A stretch of DNA of 64,000 nucleotides from Trichomonas vaginalis G3 (taxonomy: Eukaryota; Parabasalia; Trichomonadida; Trichomonadidae). The first letter of the stretch is position 1. The number at the start of each line of letters is the position of its first letter. Positions 29,293 through 39,537 of this stretch are shown one piece after another. The stretch spans positions 17,248,392-17,312,391 of the forward strand of contig NC_067203.1 of assembly GCF_026262505.1 (NCBI RefSeq). Direction: 5' to 3'. A program made the position numbers and the translations under genes. Below the pieces are notes generated by a model. It did not search any database and had not been told where the DNA came from. It saw only the letters and a list, made by a program, of their open reading frames with translations.

Positions 29293-30051
29293 ATGAGCAC
29301 GCAAAATTTCATCCTTGTCATGTCTGGCAAGGGAGGAGTTGGAAAGTCCACAACAGCAGCTAATATAGCACGTGCATATGCTGCCAAATATGGAAAAGTC
29401 GGTCTTCTCGATTTAGATTTGACCGGACCATCCATTCCAACCCTTTTTGGTATCAAAGACAAAGAAATCAAAAGCAGAAACGGTAAAATGGTCCCACAAG
29501 TTGTCGATGGCGTACAAATTGTTAGTCTTGGCCTTATGCTTTCCGATCCACACGATGCTGTTATCTGGAGAGGACCAAAGAAGTCAGCAATGATCAACCA
29601 ATTCTTCCAATTGATCGATTGGAACTGCAATACAGTCATTGTTGACCTTCCTCCAGGCACAAGTGACGAACATCTCTCAACATTCGAAATTTTGAACAAG
29701 AATGGATTCCCGTATTCAGTTGTTATCGTTACAACACCAAACGTCTTGGCTGTTGCAGATGTACGTAAAGGAATTAATCTTTGCATGAAAGTTAATGCAA
29801 AGATTATTGGCATCATTGAGAACTTCTGTGGTGTTGTCTGCCCATGTTGCAACCAAGTTTCACCATTACTTGGTGATAAAGCTGCAGAAATCATGAGTGA
29901 AGAGCTTCATTTGGATATTTTGGCTAAAATACCGTTCTTACCACAAGCTGCATCAGCTGCTGATAAAGGTGAGAAAAGTGATGTCATTCTTTCATTCTTT
30001 AATGAAGTGATTGATAAAATTGTTCCACCAGCCCAACCTGTAGCACAATAA
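29293..30051 (+). CDS. CFD1: Mrp/NBP35-family Fe-S scaffold ATPase (CFD1/NUBP2-like)
   Basis: 252 aa from an ATG at 29293. It has the deviant Walker A GKGGVGKST at 12-20, the LLDLDLTGPSIP switch region at 38-49, and the CPCC metal-binding motif with Cys 183 and 186, all diagnostic of Mrp/NBP35 scaffold P-loop ATPases. There is no N-terminal four-cysteine extension as in NBP35/NUBP1 and no mitochondrial-type presequence as in IND1, so the best match is CFD1/NUBP2, which assembles Fe-S clusters in the cytosol together with NBP35. A bacterial-type Mrp of the same length remains an alternative. The PGTSDEHLS segment matches the family. A reverse AAAAGTGACA lies just upstream. Confidence 0.85.
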   Translation: MSTQNFILVMSGKGGVGKSTTAANIARAYAAKYGKVGLLDLDLTGPSIPTLFGIKDKEIKSRNGKMVPQVVDGVQIVSLGLMLSDPHDAVIWRGPKKSAMINQFFQLIDWNCNTVIVDLPPGTSDEHLSTFEILNKNGFPYSVVIVTTPNVLAVADVRKGINLCMKVNAKIIGIIENFCGVVCPCCNQVSPLLGDKAAEIMSEELHLDILAKIPFLPQAASAADKGEKSDVILSFFNEVIDKIVPPAQPVAQ

Positions 30052-30473
30052 ATTATAAATATAGTACAAGCATAGATTAAATAAAGTTTTTCCAAACTTT
30101 TTTTTTTGTATTTTTTTAATATTTGTAATTTTTGCTCAAATTAGATATAAAATCAATTAAAAATCGTTTGGAACTGAGCTATGATACCCCATTTCAATAA
30201 CATTATTTGCCATTTTTAGAAATTTAATTCAATAAACTGAATAAGGCATTTTTGCGATTTAAGAACTCACTTATACGTTAAATATCTTGACACTTTCATG
30301 ATTATGTCTAACAAAATGAAACTTTAAATTAGGAGAAAACAGGATATAAGGGGAAATATAAGAATTATTAATAAATTTGCCATTATAGAGATGTTAAGTA
30401 TTTAAACATCAGCTTTATAATATAGATATTAAATCCTTTATTATAATTTCAAAAAAACATAAACAAAATGAAA
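30052..30473. other. Convergent spacer, nothing recognised
   Basis: About 420 bases between the 3' ends of two genes; AT-rich with homopolymer runs, no motif seen. Confidence 0.4.
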
Positions 30474-31592
30474 TTATTGAAGGCCTAAAGCTGCTCTTCG
30501 TTTGGCCATTTTATTTTCATGGTTAATTCTTCCTATTTCTCGCTTTAAGTTTTGATTTTCTGCTCTTGCTGAATCTAATTCTGTTTCTTTTTGTGTTAAA
30601 AGTACTTTGAGATTGTCCAATTGTCTTTCAACTTCATGTGTTTCTTCTGTATTTGGCATTTCTATTGTCTTGTTTGCAATTTGTGTGTATTGGGCAATAA
30701 AATTGTTACGTTTTTCAGTCATTTCAGAAATTTTGCGTTGTTGAGATTCTTCTGTCTTTTTAATATTCTTTCTCAATTCAGAAATCCTTTGGTTATATTT
30801 GACTAACTTCTTTTTGACCTGAATTATTGTTTTTTGTTGTCCTTTTTCTAAATTTGAAATACTTTTGTGATATTGCTTGTCCATGTTCTCTAAAGATTCT
30901 TTATAATTGTTCATCTTTGCAAGGTACTGTGCTTCAAGGCTTTCAAGTGTTGAAACCGCATGATTAAGTTGATCTTTTGCCTCTTGAAGAGCCTCAAGCC
31001 TTTCGCTATCTCTCTGCTTGATATTTCCTTGTAAATATTTAATTTTCTGTTTCTGAAGATCGAGTGAATGCTTTAGATATGTAGCTTCTTCGTCATTTAA
31101 TTGATCTGAGGTTTGATCTCCATCGTCATCAACATTTTCGGAAGAAATACCACTAATTCGAGTAGATGTTCTATTGATTTTTGCTTCGAGTCGTTTGATT
31201 TCAAGATCGTATTGTTGAAGTTCTTTATCATTAACATTTTCGCCTTGTGAGTTAATATCTGTCATAGATTTATCAAAGTCTTCGCGTAAGCTATTCATTT
31301 TCTTAATATGGTCCTTTCTTAGCTCAACAACTGAATTTTGATGTTCTGCTTCCATTTTTGCTAAACTTGCGTTCTTTTTACTAATCATTTTAAGCTGAAA
31401 ACCAGATTTTTCTTGTTTATTTTGGATGTATTGAGTTTCATAGCGATGAATTTGGTCGGATGTATCAATAATTTCGAGTTTAACAGATTGCAAATATTGC
31501 GTAAGACGATCGATTTCTTCATCTGCCAAATCTAGATTTTGTTGAAGTTTTGCTTGAAATTGTTCAAGCTTTCTATTATACAGATTCGACAT
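30474..31592 (-). CDS. Long coiled-coil protein
   Basis: 372 aa from an ATG at 31590-31592. Almost the whole length has heptad-repeat character, rich in Glu, Lys, Gln and Leu, for example QLDNLKVLLTQKETELDSA near the C-terminus, with one acidic gap around residues 150-165 (SSENVDDDGDQTSDQ). No globular domain or motif. It resembles in length and build the 371-aa coiled-coil protein at 48546-49661, and both end in a short basic Ala/Gly-containing tail (KRRAALGLQ and KRKAGMF), so they may be distant paralogues. Probable structural role in the cytoskeleton; no specific family can be named. Confidence 0.75.
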   Translation of the reverse strand: MSNLYNRKLEQFQAKLQQNLDLADEEIDRLTQYLQSVKLEIIDTSDQIHRYETQYIQNKQEKSGFQLKMISKKNASLAKMEAEHQNSVVELRKDHIKKMNSLREDFDKSMTDINSQGENVNDKELQQYDLEIKRLEAKINRTSTRISGISSENVDDDGDQTSDQLNDEEATYLKHSLDLQKQKIKYLQGNIKQRDSERLEALQEAKDQLNHAVSTLESLEAQYLAKMNNYKESLENMDKQYHKSISNLEKGQQKTIIQVKKKLVKYNQRISELRKNIKKTEESQQRKISEMTEKRNNFIAQYTQIANKTIEMPNTEETHEVERQLDNLKVLLTQKETELDSARAENQNLKREIGRINHENKMAKRRAALGLQ

Positions 31593-32081
31593 TTTTGTAC
31601 GTTTATTATCGTCCTTATTTTAAATATAGATTATTGGTGCTACACACCCGTAAATCCAAAATACATAATTGATCTTCGCATTAGATTATCTAGCATTGAG
31701 TCAATGTAAAATATATCCCACATCATTGACTCAAATTCATAAAATAATAATGGAAAAACATCATTCATAAAATTGTATATATTCATTGAATTTAAAACCA
31801 CTTTTCTGACATGGCGATAATTTAATCCTTGTAAAAAGCTTGAAATTCATCAAATTCATCCCGAATTTACTCTACAAATACAATTTTTATAAATTATTTT
31901 ATTTTACTGCAATATGAAGAGCCGTTCCTTCATCTCGTCTTTTTCTTCAGAACAAAAAAATTCTTGTTATTAAAGAGAAATAACAATTTGAAATATGTTT
32001 TTCGTCTTGTAATTGATTGTCATAACACTTTTATAGTTGATATAAATAATATTTTTATTAAAAAAATCTTTATTAATAAAT
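31593..32081. other. Spacer with a short inverted repeat
   Basis: About 490 bases. A perfect 11-bp inverted repeat (TTGAGTCAATG at 31696-31706, complement at 31724-31734) is the only ordered feature. No gene seen. Confidence 0.4.
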
Positions 32082-35000
32082 TTAATATAATTGATATTTC
32101 GGAATCAATTTGAGAAGTGATCTAGCTTTTGTAGGAGATAAAACAGAAAGAGTTTGGATGGCATGGCGAGCTTTAGCCTTCTTTCCGTATCTAATGAAAT
32201 AAATAATTTGCAAATAAATGGAATCTCTTGATGCAGAAACTTTTCCAATGTTTGAAATTGCCAAACCTAAATCTGCTTCCATGTATTTAGGAATACTTTC
32301 AGAATTCAAACATTGTGTAATAAACAATCTCAAAAAGTCAATATTCTGTTTATCTTCTAAGAAAGCGTGGTAGTAAGTATCCAATTTATCATTAGATTTC
32401 AGTAATTCAATTCTCAAAATGTTCAAAGGATTCTTTTGATTAAATTTCATTTGAGAAGACTGTGACAACTGATTTGTCATGTTAATTAGCATATCCTTGA
32501 TTTCAATACTGTCAAATAAATCAATTGTTTTGTTCAATACTTTAATTGCATCTTCTTTTCTTCCTTGGCTCAACAAACAAGAAGCAACACCCAAATTTCC
32601 ATATTTGTTATTCATTTGTATGTATTTGCTTGCATCTTTCTCATCATTACTTTCTAAGTCTCTTAAATGATGTTTTTGACTTTCTTTAGTTGTAAACAAA
32701 AGTGACATTTCATAATTTCCTTGATTTTCTAATGCCAACGAAATTTTTTCTTTGTCATTAGAGAGGAATGCGTAGCCAAGTGACTGATTTAGTTCATTGT
32801 TTAATAATGAGTAATCGGCCAAATTATTTGTCACTTTTTCAGAACCATATTCAAAAGCCAATTTTAAGAAATTCAAAGGATTTTCTTTGTTCATTATTGC
32901 TTTCATTTCCCATCCGAACTTGTTCATTTCGTCAAGAACCAAGCTCTCTTCAACAGCCTTTGTAGCAGTTGTGTGGTCATCGAGAAGAAGGTAAGAAAGA
33001 GCTGAAATCATTGACAATGCAACTGATTTCTCTTTTTCTTGAGAAATCTTGGAAGCCGCTGTGAGGCAATGCATTGCAAAGTCATATCTGTTGTTGTTTA
33101 TGAAGGTAATGGCCAGACTGAGCCAAACATTCGGATTATCTGGAAATGCTTTCACAGCTCTACGTAATACAACAAGTGCGTGGTTATCGGCACCTCTAAG
33201 AGACATGACTCGTGCTAGATCGATGAATGATTCGCCTCTTCTGTCGTTTTCGCATCTTTTCATTAATAATTTTTGGCAATTCTCAAGAATTGATGCGTCT
33301 TTTGTGGTTTTGAACACTTCAATGTAATAGTCACTAACAATTTTCATGACTGTTGCTAAGTGTCCCCATTTTTGCAAGTAAATTTCAATGAATGGATTTG
33401 TATTCTCAATAAACAATGAAATTGATTCAATTCTGTTGAATACTCTGTATTCTCTGATTTTTCCTATGATCAATTTCAAATAAATATTGAATAAATAGGG
33501 TGTCCTCTCAATTTCAAATTGTTCGATTTTGAGAGGAAATGTCAGAATTAATTTTTCATAGAAAAATTCGAATCTTTGGACCAATTCTTGGTTTCTAGAA
33601 CCTAATATATCCAATTTCTCAATCACTTGTGAGCAGGCCATCATTTTTCCGAGTGATAAATAAATGAACCCCAAAATTACCCAGGCATCGGCGTTTTCGT
33701 CTTTATCTTTCAGGTAGTCAAGGATTTCGGACTCGGCTTCACTGAATTTTTGTTGTTTGAAGAAAATTAATCCTCTTCTGAACGAAGACCACTTTGCTTT
33801 GGCTCGTTTGCAGTACTCAAGTGCTTTATCGAGTTCTCCACTTGCTATGAGATCCTTTGTATAGACATCGTAGCCATCTTCCGAATTATATCCTAAATCA
33901 ATTGACTTTTTAAGGAGAAATTCACCTTTTTGGGTGTCCTTTACAACATTTATCATGTATTTACCGAAAAGATAAAAGAGAATTCCGTTTTCTTGGTCGA
34001 GTTTTAGCAAATTTGTAAATTTTTGAATTGCTACGTCTTTTTCGAGCTTCGGACCAAGCATGTTGACGGCTTTTGACTTGATAACAGCCAGTTCTTTCGT
34101 GTCTTCGAGGTCAAGAATTTTGTATAAAATTTGATCATCTCTTGTTTTCTTCCAAATCTCAAGATCTAGCTTATATTTGTCCTCACCACTGATATCATTC
34201 ATTGAATCTTTAAGTTCTACGGCTTTATCTGTTTGTCCTGATGCCATATAAACATTAAATTTCTTAATCTTCGCTTTTCCTGGGGAAATTTCATCCAATT
34301 TTTTGATAACTTCAAGAGCATCATTATGTTTTCCAATCTGTTCCATTAAATCAATAGAATATTCTAATGCAACTTCGAATTTCGGAAAATTATTTGCAAT
34401 TGCTTGCGCCCATAACAATTTGACTTCGTTTGGAATGTCAAGTGATGTGAAGTGGCGATATCCGGCAAAAAAGTTTGGAATTTTTGGAATTTCTCTCATG
34501 ATTGAAATTAAATTTTTGGAATTTACGGTTTCTAACCAATTTTTGAATAGTGTACCACCTTTTTCTGTATGTTTAGTTGCAGATTCAATTGGATTTGGCC
34601 CGAATTGGGCTTCAATTTGTAATCTAAACAAATCATTTGCAGGAAGCTTCTCAATGCACTTTAAACACTGATCAAACATTTTAGCATTATACATATTTTG
34701 TATTATTTCTGGTGGAATCTCGACTTGTTTATTAGATAAGTAAAAATTGTTAATACATTTGTTATTTGCTTCAGTTTTAGGTAAAATTGGAATGTACTTT
34801 GCTTGAAAGTCTAAAGACATCTTCTCTAACGTGTTAGCTATTAGTTCTTGTGTTGTGGAATCAAATAAATTTGAATAAACTTTGAGAATTGGTTCGAAAT
34901 TAGTAGGATTCATTTTATTTTTGCTAATATAATTGCGGACATATGAATTTATTTCAGAATTTTTAGAATAATGCGCTGATAAAATTAAAATTAGTTGCGC

Positions 35001-35228
35001 ATCAACATTATTTGGTTGAATTGCTAAAACTTGTGTACAGAAAACAGTGGATTTTTGATAGTTTTCTAATTTGTAATTTGATAAGGCCAAAAATAGCAAA
35101 ACATCAACATTTCGTTTAACTTTTTTGGATTCTGGAATTAGTTTGCCAAATAAATTTGAACACTCTTCGTAATTACCCTTTTCAAATTCTTCTTTGGCTT
35201 GATTAAACTTAGTTTCAAATTTCTCCAT
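32082..35228 (-). CDS. Large tetratricopeptide-repeat protein, possibly SKI3-like
   Basis: 1048 aa from the ATG at 35226-35228 (MEKFETKF). An upstream ATG at 35270 would add 14 residues, but a TCATTG initiator-like motif lies between the two, so the inner start is preferred. Helix-turn-helix TPR units recur from end to end, for example FNQAKEEFEKGNYEECSNLF near the start, RRGLIFFKQQKFSEAESEIL and AWVILGFIYLSLGKMMACSQ in the middle, and NVWLSLAITFINNNRYDFAM later. The middle units resemble SKI3/TTC37, the TPR scaffold of the cytosolic Ski complex that feeds RNA to the exosome. The length fits a compact SKI3, but other long TPR proteins are possible. No enzyme domain. Confidence 0.72.
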   Translation of the reverse strand: MEKFETKFNQAKEEFEKGNYEECSNLFGKLIPESKKVKRNVDVLLFLALSNYKLENYQKSTVFCTQVLAIQPNNVDAQLILILSAHYSKNSEINSYVRNYISKNKMNPTNFEPILKVYSNLFDSTTQELIANTLEKMSLDFQAKYIPILPKTEANNKCINNFYLSNKQVEIPPEIIQNMYNAKMFDQCLKCIEKLPANDLFRLQIEAQFGPNPIESATKHTEKGGTLFKNWLETVNSKNLISIMREIPKIPNFFAGYRHFTSLDIPNEVKLLWAQAIANNFPKFEVALEYSIDLMEQIGKHNDALEVIKKLDEISPGKAKIKKFNVYMASGQTDKAVELKDSMNDISGEDKYKLDLEIWKKTRDDQILYKILDLEDTKELAVIKSKAVNMLGPKLEKDVAIQKFTNLLKLDQENGILFYLFGKYMINVVKDTQKGEFLLKKSIDLGYNSEDGYDVYTKDLIASGELDKALEYCKRAKAKWSSFRRGLIFFKQQKFSEAESEILDYLKDKDENADAWVILGFIYLSLGKMMACSQVIEKLDILGSRNQELVQRFEFFYEKLILTFPLKIEQFEIERTPYLFNIYLKLIIGKIREYRVFNRIESISLFIENTNPFIEIYLQKWGHLATVMKIVSDYYIEVFKTTKDASILENCQKLLMKRCENDRRGESFIDLARVMSLRGADNHALVVLRRAVKAFPDNPNVWLSLAITFINNNRYDFAMHCLTAASKISQEKEKSVALSMISALSYLLLDDHTTATKAVEESLVLDEMNKFGWEMKAIMNKENPLNFLKLAFEYGSEKVTNNLADYSLLNNELNQSLGYAFLSNDKEKISLALENQGNYEMSLLFTTKESQKHHLRDLESNDEKDASKYIQMNNKYGNLGVASCLLSQGRKEDAIKVLNKTIDLFDSIEIKDMLINMTNQLSQSSQMKFNQKNPLNILRIELLKSNDKLDTYYHAFLEDKQNIDFLRLFITQCLNSESIPKYMEADLGLAISNIGKVSASRDSIYLQIIYFIRYGKKAKARHAIQTLSVLSPTKARSLLKLIPKYQLY

Positions 35229-35299
35229 TTTTTTTTTTTGACTACAATGAAATGATATCAATAAATTCAAACATAATTATGATAATAACGATTTACTAG

Positions 35300-35637
35300 A
35301 TTCATTTACATTACATCAGGGCTAAGAAATTCATTTTTAGCCGGGATCTCGTTCGAATTGTCACCCAGACAATCATCAAATTCTTTGAAGAAGAATATGG
35401 CGATCAATAGATCATTAAACGCATCTTTCTTATGCCATAGACCATTATTGAAGCCAGGTGCTGCATCAAAATGCTTTTGTCAAAGATACTATCAGATTCA
35501 TATGTATTCCAGAGATGACATCATCTTTTGAGGACCTTTCCATGTCAAACAACATGGAATCTAGCAAAACACCGGAAATGTCCTTTGCACAAATGCACTC
35601 TATATATATACCTGTTGATGAGATAGACTTCAAATAA
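35300..35637 (+). pseudogene. Remnant of a decayed gene
   Basis: Protein-like sequence in changing frames: IRAKKFIFSRDLVRIVTQTI with KFFEEEYGDQ up to a TAG near 35408, then, in another frame, about 60 codons from near 35455 to the TAA at 35635-35637 (NAFVKDTIRFICIPEMTSSF, ending YIPVDEIDFK). No ATG starts it in a sensible place. It lies between the divergent TPR and ankyrin genes. Family unknown; I read it as a dead host gene. Confidence 0.3.
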
Positions 35638-35975
35638 TCCAATTTGAAATTTAGATTAACATCAATAAATCACATTTATTTGCATAATTCCTTAATATTA
35701 TGCATATTTTTCATAACTATTTCTCTTAAGATATCATAAATAACCATTTTTGAGTTTTCATAAATGAAACGTATATGAAAAAGAAACCTCAGAAAAAAAA
35801 TCCCATCAAAAGCCCTTGCCACTTTTTGAAAAGTTTGGAAAATTTAAAAAATAAATGTCTAATATTTGTGGAACACGATTTTCAACTTTTTGAATTTTTT
35901 CCAAACTTTTTGAAATTTCTGGAATTTTTTTTCTTTGAAACTTTGGAAAAATTTAGAGGGCTTCAAATAAATAAA

Positions 35976-37466
35976 ATGAGTGGTAGTATTAGTGTTGACA
36001 TAGGCTACATCACAAAGAACATTCATACTTATATCGAGCAAGGTACATTTTTTGATCTATTTGAAGAAGAAATCATTTCAGAAGTTTTAAAAGAAGCGAA
36101 GCTTAATCCAAAATCCTTCAATGTTCTTCTTACTCTTGCAAAATCAAAATATACCACAGAAGAATTGCGTATCTTTGCTAGCAAGTGCAATGTTGATGTT
36201 AATTCATTCGAAGAAGCAATTATTGTTTTAGAAAGTTATGAAAAACTATTACAACTCAGACCAACTCATTCTTTAATAAATTATTTAAAGAAGTACAATA
36301 ATGAAGGAACAGAAAGTCCAGAAAAAATCGTTCAATGAAAAAATGAGATACAAAATCTTCGGTCACAGCTTGCAATGATGCATAATGATCATGATTACAT
36401 TATTACATCACAAAACAATCAAATACGCCAAACAATTGATGAAGTTACAAATTTAAATTTGAAATCTGATTTTAACACAGTTTACATTTTCCTTAAACAA
36501 ATTTCAAATAATGGAGATAAGTTGAAAATGATTATTTCATGTGCAGCTGGATTAAGTGAAAAGAAAGATAGTTTTGATAATACTCCACTTCTTTATGCAT
36601 GCACAACAGGAGATTTTCAATTAACAAAATCTCTTATTGAAGGAGGTTGTGACAGAGATGCAGTTCATAAATATGGAAATAATTGTTTGGTTGCAGCATC
36701 ATTCAATGGTCATCTCGAAATTGTAAAATATTTAATTGGAATGGGCATTGGCAAAAATTGGCGAAATAAAATAGATGGATTTGATGCAATTCTTATCGCT
36801 TCACAAAATGGTCATCTTGAAGTTGTTAAATATCTAGTAAGTATTGGTTGTGATGTAAATTCCAAACAAAAAGATAATGCAAATTGCATTTTCATGGCTT
36901 CAAAAAATGGTCATCTTGAAGTAGTTAAGTATCTTATTTCGGTTGGAGCAAATCCAAATGAAAAAGATAATCAAGAATTTAATGCAATTCTTATTGCTTC
37001 ACAATATGGTCATCTTGAAGTTGTTAAATATCTAGTAAGTATTGGTTGTGATGCCAACTCCAAACAAAAAATTAATGCAAATTGCATTTATATGGCAGCA
37101 TCAAATGGTCATATTAATGTTGTTAAGTATCTTGTTTCGGTTGGAGCAAATCCAAATGAAAAAATTAAATTTGGAGCATCTCCATTAATTGCAGCATCAG
37201 CAAATGGACATCTTGAAATAGTTAAATATCTGATTCAAAAAGGATGTAATAAAAATGATAAAACATCCACAAATGATTCTTCCCTTCATTATGCATCATC
37301 TAATGGTCATTTTGAAGTTGTTGAATTTTTCGTTTCAATACATGCTCAGCTTAGTGAGAAAAATAATAAAGGAAAAACTCCACTTGATTGTGCAAAAGAA
37401 AAACAAAATGAAAATGAAAACTACAGAAAAATCATAAATATTTTAGTTCAATCTAGTGCAAAATAA
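35976..37466 (+). pseudogene. Ankyrin-repeat gene interrupted by one in-frame TGA
   Basis: One frame of about 496 codons from the ATG at 35976 (MSGSISVDIGY) to the TAA at 37464-37466, interrupted by a single TGA at 36336-36338. On either side the reading continues without shift into KNEIQNLRSQLA, the coiled linker usual in trichomonad ankyrin proteins. The N-terminal about 120 residues form the helical domain found before the repeats in this large trichomonad family. About eight ankyrin repeats follow (36570-37440), with the pattern NGHLEVVKYLVSIGCD. Two neighbouring pairs (about 36790-36980 and 36985-37175) are near-identical, a recent internal duplication. If translation restarts at 36375, a 363-aa ankyrin protein could still be made. 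Partners are unknown. Confidence 0.75.
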
Positions 37467-38100
37467 AAGATTTTTATTATCTCTTATTTTATTTTCTATT
37501 GCAAATAATTGTTATTGAATTCATTATATTAATATAACAATTTCCTAAATAAAATTTCATATTGATAAAAGATTTTTTTTGTTTGTTTGTGTGCGTGTTG
37601 TGCGTGCTCCAACAAAAGATTATTTATATTATAATTCAATCTGCGCAAGGGTGTCATAAAATATATTTGCAATCTGTTATGCATTTTTACTAAAGGGAGC
37701 TACTGGTTGTCAGAATCCACTTTCTGATATTCTCTCAAATTTTTTGACACACAAGTAAATCATTATATAGTACCTAATTTGGCTGCTATACTTTTCTGCT
37801 ATTATAATAAAGATATGTTGATTTTTTCATAGCATGTCAGAAAGTGGGAAGTGCGCCCTTAAAATAATCTTTTGAGTTAACAAATTGAGTACTTTCTGAC
37901 ACAAAAACCCCCAATGTTAAAAACTTTAAAAGACCAAATGCATACTTTCTGGTAAATGTAGTCTCAGAAAGTACTTTAACGATGGCTCTTCTTATTAATG
38001 AAGAAAATAAATAAAACACAAAGTTTTATATTTCAAGAATATGTATGTATATATAAATGAAGAAAAGTAAACAGATAAAACAACAAGTTTATTATAATAA
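37467..38100. repeat. Convergent spacer with five ACTTTCTGA-type motifs in both orientations
   Basis: Between the ankyrin and GH47 genes, the motif (C/T)ACTTTCTGA or its complement occurs near 37717-37727, 37835-37846, 37891-37901, 37943-37951 and 37974-37983. Pairs form perfect 11-bp inverted repeats (CCACTTTCTGA with TCAGAAAGTGG; TGTCAGAAAGT with ACTTTCTGACA). This may be an array of inverted-repeat transposon ends or a protein-binding cluster. No gene seen. Confidence 0.5.
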
Positions 38101-39537
38101 TTATCTTCTATGATCTTTTTTCTTTATATAATGTCCCTGAGTTGTGAAGACGTAGTCATCGAGAGAAATGACATCATCATCACAGAAAATCAAATAAAGG
38201 TACTTCATTGTTTCGGCAAGGAAAAATGAGTCCATTTGATCTTCGTAACCAGGGAATGAAGAGTCAACATTTGAAACAGAAGAATAAGCATTTCCTATTT
38301 TCGAATATTTCTTCAAACTGTTGAAAAAGTCTTCTGCCAATCTCCTTGACATTGTTTTATGTTTAACTCTCCATTGGTAAAACAATGATTCGATGTATTC
38401 TGGTCTGAGTTTGTATGTCGAATCTTCCCAAGTCATTCCGTTCTCTCCAAACACTAAAACATCACCACTGAGTCCTGTTTTGGTCATTTTGTGGAGTTTG
38501 ACTGATGTTTCCATTAATCTGTCAGCTAATTCTTCGGATAATTTAAAGTTTGGGTATTCTCGGCTCGCAAGGTATAATATTCCAGGAAGGAAGTATGATA
38601 GATGGGATATCTGGTGTTTGGACTGTCCATAAACTGTTGTTTTGAAAAATTCTAAATGTTTATGGCGAGATGTGACCAAAAGTTGCTTTGAAGCTTGTTT
38701 TATGGCTGTAATAAAATAATCTGAATAAAGGGTACTGTTTTGAGGAGCTAATAATGCCATTTTTAGAAGATATTCGTAATATGAATCTCCAAATGCGTCA
38801 AAGGAAAGAGATGTAGGTACTTCGGAGTAAGTGGATTGATAGCTAAAGTAAATACTTGGTAATATGTATTTATTGGCTATTGTTTCAATGTAATTAACAA
38901 GATTCCAGTATTTCATGTTTCCTGTATGATATGTCAAAGAATAGAACTCTATTTGAAGGCTGCCTATGTCTGAAAGTAATGATTTTTGTATATTCCAGAT
39001 ATGATCTTCTGTATAATTAGTCCCGGGATTTATATATGCATATGGAAATCCTGTTGGAGTTTTGAATGCGGGTTCTAGTACTAACGCTAGCTTCTCGGCT
39101 AAGTCTAAGAATTTTCTTTGGCCAGTTTGCTCATAAGCTGAGATTAAACCTCCAATATCTCTAATTGTAGATTCAAATACTGAAATTGTAGAATTTTTTG
39201 TGAAATTAGTAGTCTGTAATACATATTTTGATGCGTTTTCGAACTCTTCTGTTAAATTCATCAGTAATAAGGTGTCTAAGGAATCAAAAAGTGAAAATTT
39301 GAGGCCAAATTGACTATATCCATGTCTAGTTATTGGAGAATAGTGATCATAGCCTAGTGCATTTTCCATATACTCGTTAAATGCATTTTTGAATTCGAAT
39401 TTGATCTCTTCTCGTAAGGATTTTATATAATTCGGATCATGAAGTTGAAGCATATAACGAAATTCAGCAATAAACGAAACTTCGAACCATGTCAACAATA
39501 AAAAAAGTACGATATAGATATAGTGCAAATACTTCAT
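38101..39537 (-). CDS. GH47 alpha-mannosidase (class I), membrane-anchored
   Basis: 478 aa from the ATG at 39535-39537; a TTG nine codons upstream is not used. A short cytosolic end and one transmembrane helix (about residues 5-23, YIYIVLFLLLTWF) give a type II membrane protein of the ER or Golgi. The catalytic domain shows the GH47 landmarks in order: SLFDSLDTLLLM, FESTIRDIGGLISAYE, SFDAFGDSYYEYLLK, ISHLSYFLPGIL, LRPEYIESLFYQWR and FFLAETMKYLYLIF. The acidic residues in these motifs are those used for catalysis and calcium binding in the family; VFTTQGH stands where VFNTEAHP closes the calcium site. The enzyme trims alpha-1,2-mannose from N-glycans, either as processing mannosidase I or as an EDEM-like quality-control factor, and so shares a pathway with the PNG1 gene in this window. 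Confidence 0.92.
   Translation of the reverse strand: MKYLHYIYIVLFLLLTWFEVSFIAEFRYMLQLHDPNYIKSLREEIKFEFKNAFNEYMENALGYDHYSPITRHGYSQFGLKFSLFDSLDTLLLMNLTEEFENASKYVLQTTNFTKNSTISVFESTIRDIGGLISAYEQTGQRKFLDLAEKLALVLEPAFKTPTGFPYAYINPGTNYTEDHIWNIQKSLLSDIGSLQIEFYSLTYHTGNMKYWNLVNYIETIANKYILPSIYFSYQSTYSEVPTSLSFDAFGDSYYEYLLKMALLAPQNSTLYSDYFITAIKQASKQLLVTSRHKHLEFFKTTVYGQSKHQISHLSYFLPGILYLASREYPNFKLSEELADRLMETSVKLHKMTKTGLSGDVLVFGENGMTWEDSTYKLRPEYIESLFYQWRVKHKTMSRRLAEDFFNSLKKYSKIGNAYSSVSNVDSSFPGYEDQMDSFFLAETMKYLYLIFCDDDVISLDDYVFTTQGHYIKKKDHRR

Noticed and set aside
35229-35270. Longer start for the TPR protein at 35270
   Set aside because: The extra 14 residues include the translation of an A-rich leader, and an initiator-like TCATTG lies between the two ATGs.
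20022-37466. Alternative genetic code, because two host genes contain in-frame TAA or TGA
   Set aside because: Both TAA and TGA are involved, and the many intact genes in the window end normally at the standard stops; simple gene decay explains both cases.
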